NCBI GenBank assembly: GCA_024860865.1
Contig: JACRDV010000062.1
Location: 1 to 26,393, forward strand
Direction of reading: 5' to 3'
Source: Methanobacteriota archaeon
GTDB lineage: Archaea > JACRDV01
DNA: 26,393 bases
Position numbers and translations under genes: made by a program. The notes below the pieces were generated by a model that worked only from the letters and a program-made list of their open reading frames with translations, did not search any database and was not told where the DNA came from. Shown here piece after piece: positions 7,107-15,800 of the stretch (positions within the stretch are counted from its first letter, which is position 1; every line of letters begins with the position of its first letter).

Positions 7107-7487
7107 TTAATTTTTTGATGGTAGTTTGTATGCAACATATAAAATTAAAAGTATTGCTCCTAGTATAAGAATTAAAGAAACTTTATCCAGAATTTGTAAA
7201 ATAATAAAATTTTGAGAAGTATAAATTTGTAATACATCATATAAACCCCAACCAACAAAACCAACCACTGCAAACATGCAGGCAATTCTTATCAGCTTTA
7301 AAACATTAACAAATTGTTCTTTTACTGAAAGCCATATTTCATAGCTTAGTCCTATGATAACTGCATCGATCCACCATACAAAGCCCCAAGCTAAAGGTTC
7401 TTTTATTCTACTAAATAATAAAATCCATACCACAAAACCGATTAGTAAAAACTCAATTGTTGAGATTACAATAATTTTCCTTTTCAT
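7107..7487 (-). CDS. four-helix membrane protein, partner of C-tail module 3
   Basis: A 126-aa integral membrane protein with about four hydrophobic helices, a basic start (MKRKIIVIS) and a basic end (YKLPSKN). No family recognised. It follows the C-tail cassette gene at 7489-7929 with a one-base gap (TGA A ATG), so it is cotranscribed and probably translationally coupled. It holds the same position as the membrane proteins at 7961-8296 and 12114-12803. Unlike those two it lacks the LDK-LT and FGY motifs, so kinship is positional only. It closes the 3' end of the surface-protein array. Confidence 0.65.
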   Translation of the reverse strand: MKRKIIVISTIEFLLIGFVVWILLFSRIKEPLAWGFVWWIDAVIIGLSYEIWLSVKEQFVNVLKLIRIACMFAVVGFVGWGLYDVLQIYTSQNFIILQILDKVSLILILGAILLILYVAYKLPSKN

Positions 7488-7488
7488 T

Positions 7489-7929
7489 TCAAATAATCCA
7501 TTTTATAGCTTCCTTAAATTTCCGTGTTGTGTTTTTTAGTTCGTTTCCGAGACGTACAAATGGAGCAGAAACCGCTTCCACATATCTAGATGTTATGGTT
7601 AAACCAAGACCTACTCCCATCATTGCTACGCCTGTTTTCACTGACCATAAACCAGCTACGGCACCTACGGGACCTAAAGCCATCATCCCAATACCTACTA
7701 CTGTGAGCGCAATACCAATTGCCATTCCCAAACTGCTACGCTGTATTATCGTTTCAGCATTTTTTTCTTGCTTCGGCAAGGCTTCATTTCCGTGCACAAC
7801 AGGTTTATTGGATTGAACGGATGCTATGAATACTGGTTTTAAAACAGTAGTTTCTGCAGATCTGACACCAGTTGTTTTTGTATTGGCATAGGTACCTGGA
7901 GCTTTTGACTGTATTTTGCCAAATTCCAA
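7489..7929 (-). CDS. free-standing surface-protein C-tail cassette (module 3)
   Basis: A 146-aa protein homologous to the last ~125 residues of the 1423-aa surface protein. It shares QSKA-GTYANTK near its N-terminus, then HGNEALPKQE, a glycine-rich hydrophobic double-helix region and a final NTTRKFKEAI helix. It has no signal peptide and no ectodomain. It starts at TTG (7927-7929) preceded by a full AGGAGG site 7 nt away, so it appears equipped for translation alone. The membrane partner gene follows immediately. It could be a silent cassette, a truncated paralogue or a genuine small membrane protein. Confidence 0.65.
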   Translation of the reverse strand: MEFGKIQSKAPGTYANTKTTGVRSAETTVLKPVFIASVQSNKPVVHGNEALPKQEKNAETIIQRSSLGMAIGIALTVVGIGMMALGPVGAVAGLWSVKTGVAMMGVGLGLTITSRYVEAVSAPFVRLGNELKNTTRKFKEAIKWII

Positions 7930-7960
7930 GGAGACGCCTCCTTCACTAAATCAGAAAATT

Positions 7961-8296
7961 TTAACGACCTATTTGTTTATGCTTTTTGATTACCTCAATT
8001 GATAAAAACAAACCTCCTATAGCCATAAGCAACCAAGCTAATATTTCAGAGAATATTGAAATAGTTGAATAACCAAAATAAAAAACAACATCAGCCGGAG
8101 TAAACATTAAAATACCGACAGAAAAAATCAGTAATCCTCTGAAAACATTTTTGGTTAGCCTTTTATCAAGTAGGGTGTATAAAAATATGCTAAAAAATAA
8201 AAAAATTGAAAGCAAAATGAATGAACTAAATATAAAAGCCAAGATAAGACCAACATAAGCAATTAAAAGTGAAATAATTTGAAAAAACTTTATCAT
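7961..8296 (-). CDS. multi-pass membrane protein, partner of C-tail module 2
   Basis: A 111-aa protein with about four hydrophobic helices. It is paralogous to the N-terminal half of the 229-aa protein at 12114-12803: both carry (L/I)LDK-LT after the second helix and a P-D-x(5)-FGY-TxS-F-E stretch. It lacks the later helices of the larger paralogue. It begins 8 bases after the C-tail cassette gene, the same spacing as in the full locus. Function unknown; co-occurrence with the tail suggests a partner in anchoring, sorting or export. Confidence 0.65.
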   Translation of the reverse strand: MIKFFQIISLLIAYVGLILAFIFSSFILLSIFLFFSIFLYTLLDKRLTKNVFRGLLIFSVGILMFTPADVVFYFGYSTISIFSEILAWLLMAIGGLFLSIEVIKKHKQIGR

Positions 8297-8304
8297 ATAA
8301 AGTT

Positions 8305-8571
8305 CTATCCTAGAATTCGCCTGAGATTAGTTAGAGTTTGATTAATACTTTTTGTAGTATTTTTAATTTCTTTCGCGGCTATGCCTAAAACTCCAGAATA
8401 TCTTAAAAGAGCACCTCCAGCAACTACTGCACCTAGTCCCGCTATTTTGGTAGTAGGTTCTGGACCTAAAATCATGGCAGCAACTCCAACAGCAATTAGA
8501 ACAGAGCCAATAACTGCTGCAACTTTTTTGTTAAATTCAAGAGCTTTAACTCCGTTTTCTTGCTTCGGCAA
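8305..8571 (-). CDS. free-standing surface-protein C-tail cassette (module 2)
   Basis: An 88-aa frame starting at TTG (8569-8571) within the conserved string NEALPKQENGVKALE, followed by two hydrophobic helices and a final KNTTKSINQTL helix like that of the big surface protein. The homologous frame extends upstream to about 8636 (ITKTTIGPSVESKKL, KHGNEALPKQENG) without a start codon and with an in-frame stop just before it, so the copy is truncated at its 5' end. No convincing ribosome site precedes the TTG. It may be untranslated donor sequence. The paralogous membrane gene follows after 8 bases. Confidence 0.5.
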   Translation of the reverse strand: MPKQENGVKALEFNKKVAAVIGSVLIAVGVAAMILGPEPTTKIAGLGAVVAGGALLRYSGVLGIAAKEIKNTTKSINQTLTNLRRILG

Positions 8572-8637
8572 GGCCTCATTTCCATGCTTTTCTAGCTTTT
8601 TAGACTCGACAGAAGGCCCAATTGTTGTTTTTGTAAT
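8535..8637 (-). repeat. 103-bp conserved core, copy in module 2
   Basis: Direct repeat of 13033-13135: same length, no gaps, 98 of 103 bases identical by hand count. It encodes the KTTIGPSVESKKL / HGNEALPKQENGVKALE stretch. Identity collapses on both sides of the core. Confidence 0.85.
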
Positions 8638-9038
8638 TCACTTTGGCTTGCAGCAATGTTTTTATGTGTTCCTGAATCGATTAAAGAATACCGTATTAAG
8701 AAATCTCGGTTTAAGAAAATTTTGTCGCTATTATCAATAGTTTTTATAATTTTTGTAATCCTTTTATTAATCCTTTCAATAGTTAGCGAAATAGGTTTAT
8801 TGGACTGAAGGATGCTATGAATGTTGTTTTGCCTAAACAAGGTGAGGCCTATAAATTTTTGGAAATAAATAAGCAAACCAATTAAGACCCAGTGCAAAAT
8901 AAATCGAATTTTAGACTTGGACCAAAATTCTTTGTAGTTTACTAATAATGCTAAAACAGCGATGAGCGCTGCAATCCCTCCTATACTAATGCGGCTATGG
9001 CGATTCCAACAATCACAATTGCTACTTTGGCATTCCAC
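8592..9038 (-). pseudogene. decayed patchwork of C-tail module fragments
   Basis: An open frame of 148 codons exists, but it is a composite. At 8793-8821 the DNA matches the module 3 cassette (the FIASVQSNKP coding stretch at 7801-7830) with a one-base deletion that shifts frame. Near 8937-9015 another frame encodes WNAKVAIVIVGIAIAALV, like the first hydrophobic helix of the cassettes. At 9040-9072 lies a shortened copy of the PKQ and SKKL coding region. Its 3' end overlaps the 103-bp core of module 2 in a different frame. I read it as broken cassette copies rather than a gene; the GTG start is unconvincing. Confidence 0.55.
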
Positions 9039-9118
9039 AAAGCTTATTCCTTGCTTAAGCTTTTTAGACTGGATAGATAGTTATCACATTTAGGAGATTT
9101 TAAATTCAATGTACGTAT

Positions 9119-10606
9119 TTAGCTAATAGCTGTTGTCTTTACTTTTTCCAACTGAAAAGCACTTATGGGGTAGATATTTGAATAATGATATTTTTTTGCC
9201 CACTCCTGGGTTAAGCTCTCCTCCAATTTTTGAAAGGGATCCAACCCCATCTGTTTCCAAGTAGCCAGCATAGTCATGATTATCCCATAGATAGAGGTTC
9301 CCTTCTCATTCCTAAAAGTTCCAATTATCTTCCTCTGAACAACGTGCTCCCTGAGTGCCCTCTCTGCCCTGTTGTTAGTTGGCTCAACTCTTGGTTTAAT
9401 TACAAAGGTGAACCAGTAGTTAGCTCCGTTGCGAATCTTCTTAATTAGTTTTCTCACTTCTTCACTCTTATAAGATTTCTTTACTAAGTATTCCAACCTT
9501 CTCTTTGCACTCTTAGCCAATCTTTTCCTCTTCTCAGGAGGAGGCTTATTTTTAAGTGATTCCTTGAGATCATTGTAAAGCTTGTGCAGCGCTTTAGAAA
9601 GTTGCTTTGCTTCCTCAACATACTCTGCTAGGTAATCTGCTTCCCTCAGCAAGTGGGCCCAATCTCTCTGGATGTTTCGGGTGAATTTTGGATAAGATCT
9701 CCATCCGTCGCAAACTATAACCCCTTTGAAATCATTTCCCAAAATCTCCTCCAAAACTTTTCTGCCCCTGCTGTTTCTTATTGCGACTAATGTTTCAGAG
9801 TTTGTCACGAAACCCCAGAGCCAGTACTTCCTGCCATCAACCTTTCCACCAGTCTCATCGTTGTAAACTACTTCTGACTTTCGTATGCGTTGAACAACTT
9901 CATTGTAACTTGGCTTTAGCCAGTCGCTCACCCTTCTTGTTATATCGAATATAGTTGAGGGCGTGATGGAAAGACCATAAAACCACTTTAGCACATCCCT
10001 AATCTTGCAGTGAGGCAATCTTGCCTCGTACTTCAAAAGAGTAACATAAGCCTGCAAATTCTTGCCAAACCTTCCTTCAGGCGGGCAATCTGGATGCCTA
10101 GCAACAACATGTTTATTGCAGTTTGGGCAAATCCCGTGCCATTCCTGAAAATCTATCACCATAGGCATGGGCTTAGGGATTTCCTCCACTATGTTGTGCT
10201 TAACAGCTATTGGGTTTCCTAGCTTAGCTCCACAGCAAGGGGAAACATTCCACTCAGGCTCTTTTACAACATCAGGTTTTGGGATAGGTCTAGTGCTGCC
10301 AGGATGTCCTTTAGGCCTTCCCGGGAACCTTTTTCCATTTTTTGGACTTCCACCATTGCATTTTTTAGGATACTTTCGCTGGGAGGAAGGCACGTTTGAA
10401 TTTTCGTGAAGAGAAAGCCTGCGCTTCAGTTCTTTTATCTCAATTTTAAGTGCAACATTTTCCTCTTTCAGTGCGGCATTTTCCTCCTTCAGCGCTAGGT
10501 TCTCCTTTCTTAACAAGAGGTTCTCATTGGCTAGCTGGTCAAGCTTTTTTTCCAAATTTTTCAAAAATTCCAGAGAGTGAATTTTCAGCTCGGCTTTATT
10601 TTCCAT
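9119..10606 (-). CDS. IS66 family transposase
   Basis: 495 aa. Residues 12-66 form a leucine-zipper coiled coil (repeated ENxALKEEN). A basic GRPKGHPGSTRP region follows. A zinc-ribbon-like block has SPCCGAKLG and CPNCNKH. The DDE catalytic core has Asp250 (VVYNDETGG), Asp300 (VIVCDGWRSY) and Glu415 (EPTNNRAERALREHVVQRK). Order, motifs and length match the one-protein IS66 branch. All catalytic residues are present, so the protein looks functional. However, an ISL3-like element is inserted 5 bp upstream of its ATG (10604-10606), which should cut it off from its own promoter. Confidence 0.93.
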   Translation of the reverse strand: MENKAELKIHSLEFLKNLEKKLDQLANENLLLRKENLALKEENAALKEENVALKIEIKELKRRLSLHENSNVPSSQRKYPKKCNGGSPKNGKRFPGRPKGHPGSTRPIPKPDVVKEPEWNVSPCCGAKLGNPIAVKHNIVEEIPKPMPMVIDFQEWHGICPNCNKHVVARHPDCPPEGRFGKNLQAYVTLLKYEARLPHCKIRDVLKWFYGLSITPSTIFDITRRVSDWLKPSYNEVVQRIRKSEVVYNDETGGKVDGRKYWLWGFVTNSETLVAIRNSRGRKVLEEILGNDFKGVIVCDGWRSYPKFTRNIQRDWAHLLREADYLAEYVEEAKQLSKALHKLYNDLKESLKNKPPPEKRKRLAKSAKRRLEYLVKKSYKSEEVRKLIKKIRNGANYWFTFVIKPRVEPTNNRAERALREHVVQRKIIGTFRNEKGTSIYGIIMTMLATWKQMGLDPFQKLEESLTQEWAKKYHYSNIYPISAFQLEKVKTTAIS

Positions 10607-10610
10607 GCCT

Positions 10611-10618
10611 AAAAGAAT
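10611..10618 (+). repeat. 8-bp target-site duplication, left copy
   Basis: AAAAGAAT directly abuts the left end of the ISL3-like element and is repeated exactly at 11958-11965 next to its right end. ISL3 family elements make 8-bp duplications, so this marks a transposition event still readable today. Confidence 0.85.
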
Positions 10619-11957
10619 GACACTGTTCGGAATTACTGGGTTGTCTGACTTATAGCAGACGTACGTCAGCTCAATTACTATTTTTGAAATGGAATCTCTA
10701 ATTCTACTTTATGAAGACCTTTCAAATAGACCTTGGGCCAGGAGGCATTGAGGCATTTATTGCAGTACAGCCTGCAGAAATCAAATGCCCAAGGTGTGGC
10801 TCAACCCATGCAATAGTTCACGATTGTTACTTTCGAAAGGTTCGAGACGTAAATTTGGAGCAAAGCCAAACCATATGCCTCCTGGTGATTCTATATGAGT
10901 GTAAGGAATGTAAAAAAACTTTTGCTCCAAAAATAGATGGGATCGGACCTTACGCAAGGTACACAAATAGAGCAAAGAAATTGGCAAGAGATTCAGTTAT
11001 AAGGGACAACCTTTCAACCAGAAAAGCAGCTGAGAGATTTAAAGAAGACTTTAAATTAAAAACTTCAAACTCAACCATATATGAGTGGTCAAAGGAGAGC
11101 TACGATGAGAAAATCTTTCCATTCAGCTTTTCAGGAGTTCTATGCATAGATGAAGCGCACTCAAAAACAAATGGAAAAGAGGACAGGGTTTTAATTGCTG
11201 CAGATGGAGTTAAAGGAGATGCGATTTTATTTGAGCTGAAAGAAAATGCAAGAGAAGAGAGCATTGAAGAAGCGCTAAAAAAGCTGAAAGAAATGGGAAT
11301 TGAGCCATTTTTAATAGTCACTGATTTTCACTCAGCTTACCATGAAGCGATTGAAAATGTTTTTCCAAATGCTATCCACCAGCTCTGCCATTTCCATTTC
11401 ATGCAACTTATAAACAAGCACCTCTGGAAAGCGATAAAAAAATTCAGGGACAGGTTGAAGAAAGAAGATAGAAAAGAAATAAACAAGCATAGGTTCAAGA
11501 TCTTAAAAAACCAAGAAAATAGGGATAGTGAAGAAGAAAAAATTGTAGGAGATTTACTAAAAAAGCACAAAGGAACAATTCTAGAGAAAGGATTAGTGTT
11601 AAAAGAAAGAATTCAAGAAATTTTCAAAAGCAATAACAAAAAAGAAGCAGTGCAAAAAATAAAAGCAGTATTAAAGGAAAAGCATCCAAAGTCTCTTAGA
11701 AAAATAATCAAGCCAATAAAATATCATTGGAAAGAGCTAATTTCTTACATGGACTTTGAAAATGTTCCAAGGACAAACAATCCGGCTGAGATAGTGAAGA
11801 GAAAGTACAGGGCATTCGAAAGGGCAAGGTATGGATTCAAAAGCAAAGATGGAAAGCAAATGCTCATCAAAAATTTCCAACTTTCAATTTTGATACAAAA
11901 AACAAAAAAATGGTTAGAAGGTCTACCTACCTAAACCCAGTAATTCCGAACAGTCTC
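10619..11957 (+). mobile_element. complete ISL3-like insertion sequence (1339 bp)
   Basis: Bounded by 24-bp terminal inverted repeats, GACACTGTTCGGAATTACTG(GGTT) at 10619-10642 and its complement at 11934-11957, 23 of 24 matching. It is flanked by the 8-bp duplication AAAAGAAT and carries one transposase gene. It is inserted just upstream of the IS66-like transposase start, so it is younger than that element. All parts are intact, which suggests recent movement. Confidence 0.92.
10711..11934 (+). CDS. ISL3 family transposase
   Basis: 407 aa. The N-terminal zinc finger has Cys26/Cys29 (CPRCGSTH) and Cys64/Cys67 (CKECKKTF), followed by a helix-turn-helix region (LSTRKAAERF, STIYEWSKES). The DDE core has Asp147 (VLCIDEAHSK), Asp205 (LIVTDFHSAYH) and Glu360 (RTNNPAEIVKRKYR), with the family motif HQLCHFHFM after the second Asp. 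The long Lys/Glu-rich insert before the Glu is typical of ISL3 (IS204/IS1001/IS1165) transposases. The ATG lies 92 bases inside the left end, and the stop overlaps the first base of the right inverted repeat. Confidence 0.92.
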   Translation: MKTFQIDLGPGGIEAFIAVQPAEIKCPRCGSTHAIVHDCYFRKVRDVNLEQSQTICLLVILYECKECKKTFAPKIDGIGPYARYTNRAKKLARDSVIRDNLSTRKAAERFKEDFKLKTSNSTIYEWSKESYDEKIFPFSFSGVLCIDEAHSKTNGKEDRVLIAADGVKGDAILFELKENAREESIEEALKKLKEMGIEPFLIVTDFHSAYHEAIENVFPNAIHQLCHFHFMQLINKHLWKAIKKFRDRLKKEDRKEINKHRFKILKNQENRDSEEEKIVGDLLKKHKGTILEKGLVLKERIQEIFKSNNKKEAVQKIKAVLKEKHPKSLRKIIKPIKYHWKELISYMDFENVPRTNNPAEIVKRKYRAFERARYGFKSKDGKQMLIKNFQLSILIQKTKKWLEGLPT

Positions 11958-11965
11958 AAAAGAAT
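11958..11965 (+). repeat. 8-bp target-site duplication, right copy
   Basis: AAAAGAAT, exact copy of 10611-10618. The following 11966-12066 is the displaced upstream region of the IS66-like transposase gene; no gene is seen there. Confidence 0.85.
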
Positions 11966-12113
11966 TGTGCGTCAGACAAGCGTAAATTTTTTTATTTGAT
12001 TTTCCAAAGATTAATGGAACATTGCAGCAACGGTAATATAGTTAGAAAATTCTACTAAATCGAAACTAGCTAAATACATACAATTCAATTTTATCTTCTA
12101 CAAGCTTTAAATT

Positions 12114-12803
12114 TTAGGACTTGTAGGCTTTCCAAGTAAAAAATAATGTGAGTGCTAAAAAGATAGCGCATAACATTAATAAACTTAATAAAACAATTGC
12201 TGGCAAGAGAATACCTAGAGCGATAAAAATTCCTCCTGAACAAAAAAATATGCCAAAAGAAATACAAGCATACTTTGTATGTGGTTTCTCATAGGTGAAA
12301 TACATCCTAAACCAAAATACACCGAGTAATATAACAAAAATTCCTACGGTTCTTCCTCCACCAAATATCTCAGGGAAGATATCTCCAAAAAATAAAAGTA
12401 ACAAAAATAAAGTTATAGCGTATATAAGAAATACATATAAAAGTTTATAAAAATGTTTTTTAGTCGAATACCACCTAATCATTTCATTAGTTAATACATA
12501 CAAGCAAATGGAAAAAACTGTATATGAAGAAACTTCAAAAAATTTTGAAAGAGTTAGATAACCAAAATGATTAGAAATATCATAAGGCACTAAGAGTAAG
12601 AAAAAAAAAGACAAAATTATAAATGACCAAAACATACCAGATGTAAGCGATTTATCTAAAATACTGAGTAAAAATATTGCCAAAAAAACAAAAAGAAAAA
12701 GAAAACTTAAAGAGAATGGATATTCAAGAATAAATTCGAAAACATAGAAAATAATAATTCCAATGGTCATGAGTAATAATGGAATGAATTTAAATAACTT
12801 CAT
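12114..12803 (-). CDS. multi-pass membrane protein downstream of the surface protein
   Basis: A 229-aa protein with about seven or eight hydrophobic helices and few loop residues. Its first ~110 residues are paralogous to the 111-aa protein at 7961-8296 (ILDKSLT against LLDKRLT; then P-D and HFGYLTLSKFFE against YFGYSTISIFSE). It starts 8 bases after the stop of the 1423-aa gene, so it is cotranscribed. No enzyme motif is visible. Its constant position after each C-tail suggests it handles or docks the hydrophobic tail of the surface protein; that is inference. Its 3' side abuts the IS66-like element. Confidence 0.7.
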   Translation of the reverse strand: MKLFKFIPLLLMTIGIIIFYVFEFILEYPFSLSFLFLFVFLAIFLLSILDKSLTSGMFWSFIILSFFFLLLVPYDISNHFGYLTLSKFFEVSSYTVFSICLYVLTNEMIRWYSTKKHFYKLLYVFLIYAITLFLLLLFFGDIFPEIFGGGRTVGIFVILLGVFWFRMYFTYEKPHTKYACISFGIFFCSGGIFIALGILLPAIVLLSLLMLCAIFLALTLFFTWKAYKS

Positions 12804-12811
12804 CTAAAATC

Positions 12812-15800
12812 CTAAATTCGTTCTACTTTACGTGTGCTTTCGTTGATCAATTTCGTAGCATTTCTAAATGCTTTGGATACGCCATAGAAAAGACCAGATC
12901 TTAATAGATATCTAGCTCCAGCAGAAAGTAAAGGAACTGATGCTATCTTAGCTGGACCTGGAGCAAAAGCAGCCACTGCTAAACCTATGGCAATAAGAGC
13001 AACACCGTAAATGGCGTCTTCTTTTGAGAAAGATTCAAGAGCTTTAACTCCGTTCTCTTGCTTCGGCAAGGCCTCATTTCCATGCGTAACTAGCTTTTTA
13101 GACTCAACAGAAGGCCCAATTGTTGTTTTTGTAATAGTGGTTTCTGCAGGTTTAGCTGTAGCCGATTTTGTATTAGCATAAGTACCTGTAGCTTTTGATT
13201 GTACTTGATAACCTCCTGCTGGGACACTTGCACTATATCTCCCAGCTGAATCTGTACTAACAGTATTAACCACTGCTTTTGTAACTGGGTTAATAAGATT
13301 CACAGTTGCTCCAACAATTCCTTTTCCCCTTGGATTAACAATTGTTCCTTGTATTGTTCCATTAACTACAACAGGTGGTTTAACTTTGATATTAATTGGG
13401 CCATATTGAGTATATGGAGAGGTAGCAGGGGCCGGCCACCAGCCATTGTAACGGACTAAAGACCAATAGTTCCCGTCAAACCATGCCCACTTATCCCCAC
13501 AGCACCACCAGAAAGAACTTGTTACATGGGCATATAACCTGACGTATACTGAAATGTTGTTATTGGGCATATAGAATTGCAGTTCATATGGAATTCTCCC
13601 CCACCAGCCAGGACTAGGACCGCATTGTCCTCTGGGTGGCCAGTATGGCTGAGCTCTCAAATCAGGGTCTTGAGTTAATGGAGTGTGAGGGCAATTCCAA
13701 GTTGGGTCCGGAGAGTTTAACAGGTAACCGCTTGCATTAACCAATGTATAATAGTAGTAATTTGAACCCCAAACTCCACCTTGCTCCCCTTTGATTTTAA
13801 CTAGTTCTCCTGGAGAAGCCTCAGTTTTATCCGGGTATGGGTAAACTATGTGGCCTGCAAATTGATGGGGCAATTCTTTTAGCTTTAAAACAAGGTCTGG
13901 CAGCTGTTTTTCAGCAGTTATTGGATCTCCTGAAATTGCAATTATTCCAGCCAATTTAATTCTCAAAGAAATCTCATAAATATCAACGTAATCAAAAATG
14001 TTTGTTTTGTTTGCTAGATATTTTGAATAGTTCTCCAGCTCATCTGCACTTGAAATTATTTTTGACCAGTTCTTTTCATCAACTGCTTTTATAGTTTTGT
14101 TTTTAAGCTCCTCAATGCGAGCTTGCTCCTCCTGAGTAGGAGTTAAAATAGGAAGCTCGAGCTCGTAGATGTTAATTCCCAATCTATTTTCTAAGGTTTT
14201 AAAAGCGCTGTCCACAAAAGCATCTTCGTAGCCTAGGCTTATGTTTTTCAGCTCTTTTAGAGTTGAAGTCATATTTGGTAGAGAAATTCTCCCTTGGTTT
14301 TGGATCAATTGCTGGATTGATTCAATTGTTTCATTCTGGGTTACATTATATTGCTGCATCAAAGTTATTGCTTCAGGTGGGAATCCATATTGCTGTATAT
14401 ATTCTAAAGTCGTGTTTAAAACATCCACTGGAATTGTAAAGTTAGAGACAGTTTTATTGAATTTATCCCAAGTTTCAATTAATTTTTGGTAAATTCCAAC
14501 TTGCTTGGCAGAATTTTCAGCTGCCAATTCAGATTGATTCAGCAGGATAGAAATTAACTCTGAAATTTTTGTAAAGTTCTTGTATTCAACTTCAAATGCA
14601 GCTGCAAAATCTACTGTTGCATTTGCAACTTTTTCAAAGTTGATTGTAAATTGGTTTGTTAAGTTTGTTATAGTTGTTATTTCTTCTGAGAATGTTTGAG
14701 TAGTTTCTTTCAAATTTTGAATTGTTTGGATATATGGTATGGTAATTGGAACAAGGGTTGAATAATTTGCCTTGGTTGATTTAGTTAGGCTAATATAATC
14801 AGAATTTGGATCATAAGTTTGGGATTTAATAACTCCAGTTAAAATAAATGGAACTTCTGTTCTGGCAGGCAATGAAGGAATTGTTAAGCTATCAGTTTGA
14901 GAGTTGTAGATTCCATTTCCTTGAAAGCTGACATTTATCAGTAGATCTGGGACTAAGTCAACAGCAGTTATATTTGTTAAATTAAAATCAGCTGAATTTT
15001 TGAAAGAAATGTTAAACAACAATGAATTGTCAATTGCAAATAAAATTCTGCTCGAATTATATGCTTGAGCAGTTTTGCTTGAAATCCATCCTTTTGCTGA
15101 GCAATTTTGCAAGTACAGCTCAACTGTTTTTGATATCCAATCCTCTTTCAATTCTAATGATGGAGCCTTTGAAATCGAATAGACCGCAACTTTGCTCCAG
15201 CCAGGTTCGAGCTTGCTAATATGAATTGACCCAGTTATGTTTGTAGCTGAATAGTTAGCCAGATTGACAGTTACATTATTTATTGCGTAGCTCTCTTTAT
15301 TTAAAATCCAAATTTCTCCAAAGGCTGAAAATTCAATCAATTTTCCAGTTTTATTGCATCTTGCAGCTGCCTTTTCAATAACTTTTATCTCAATGCTTGC
15401 AACAGCTAGTATTTCCTGGGCTGAAGCAAAGCCAATCTTAGGGAGCTCAAAAAATCTATGGATTGGAATTGCAGCTCCAAGCTGAGTTAATTTATTCTCA
15501 ACATAGTTAATTGCTTTAGTTAAAATCGAGATAACTAAGTTACCATAATATTTTAATTGGTTTGCAACCTCAATTGATAGCTTTCCCTCGCTCACTCTTG
15601 CATCCAAATAATCGTTTAACAAAGATGCTTCCGAAACAAACTTTTTGAGCTCAACATCTGCTTTTTTATAGTATTCATTCAGCTCATTTTTAGCCTCGCT
15701 TTCTTTGTTTGGATTTGCTGTTACCTCTGCTCCTAAAGCATTTGTATAACTCCACTCGTATTTTTCTAAAGCAAAGTATTTCCTCGCAAGCTCGAGTTGA

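Larger units (their letters stand above)
9101..12092. mobile_element. IS66-like insertion element, interrupted by an ISL3-like element
   Basis: Contains an intact IS66-type transposase (9119-10606, minus) and candidate imperfect terminal inverted repeats. GTATTTAGCTA at 9115-9125 is perfectly inverted at 12067-12077, with partial matching out to 9101 and 12092. Without the nested ISL3-like insertion it would be about 1.65 kb, reasonable for a single-ORF IS66 relative. The left repeat overlaps the transposase stop codon, which is unusual, and no target duplication was found, so the ends are provisional. It sits inside the surface-protein C-tail array. Confidence 0.6.

Noticed and set aside
9230-10409. 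Plus-strand ORFs opposite the IS66-like transposase
   Set aside because: Shadows of a strong minus-strand gene with complete catalytic motifs.
9085-12110. Target-site duplication flanking the outer IS66-like element
   Set aside because: No convincing direct repeat of 7-9 bp was found just outside the candidate ends, so none is annotated.
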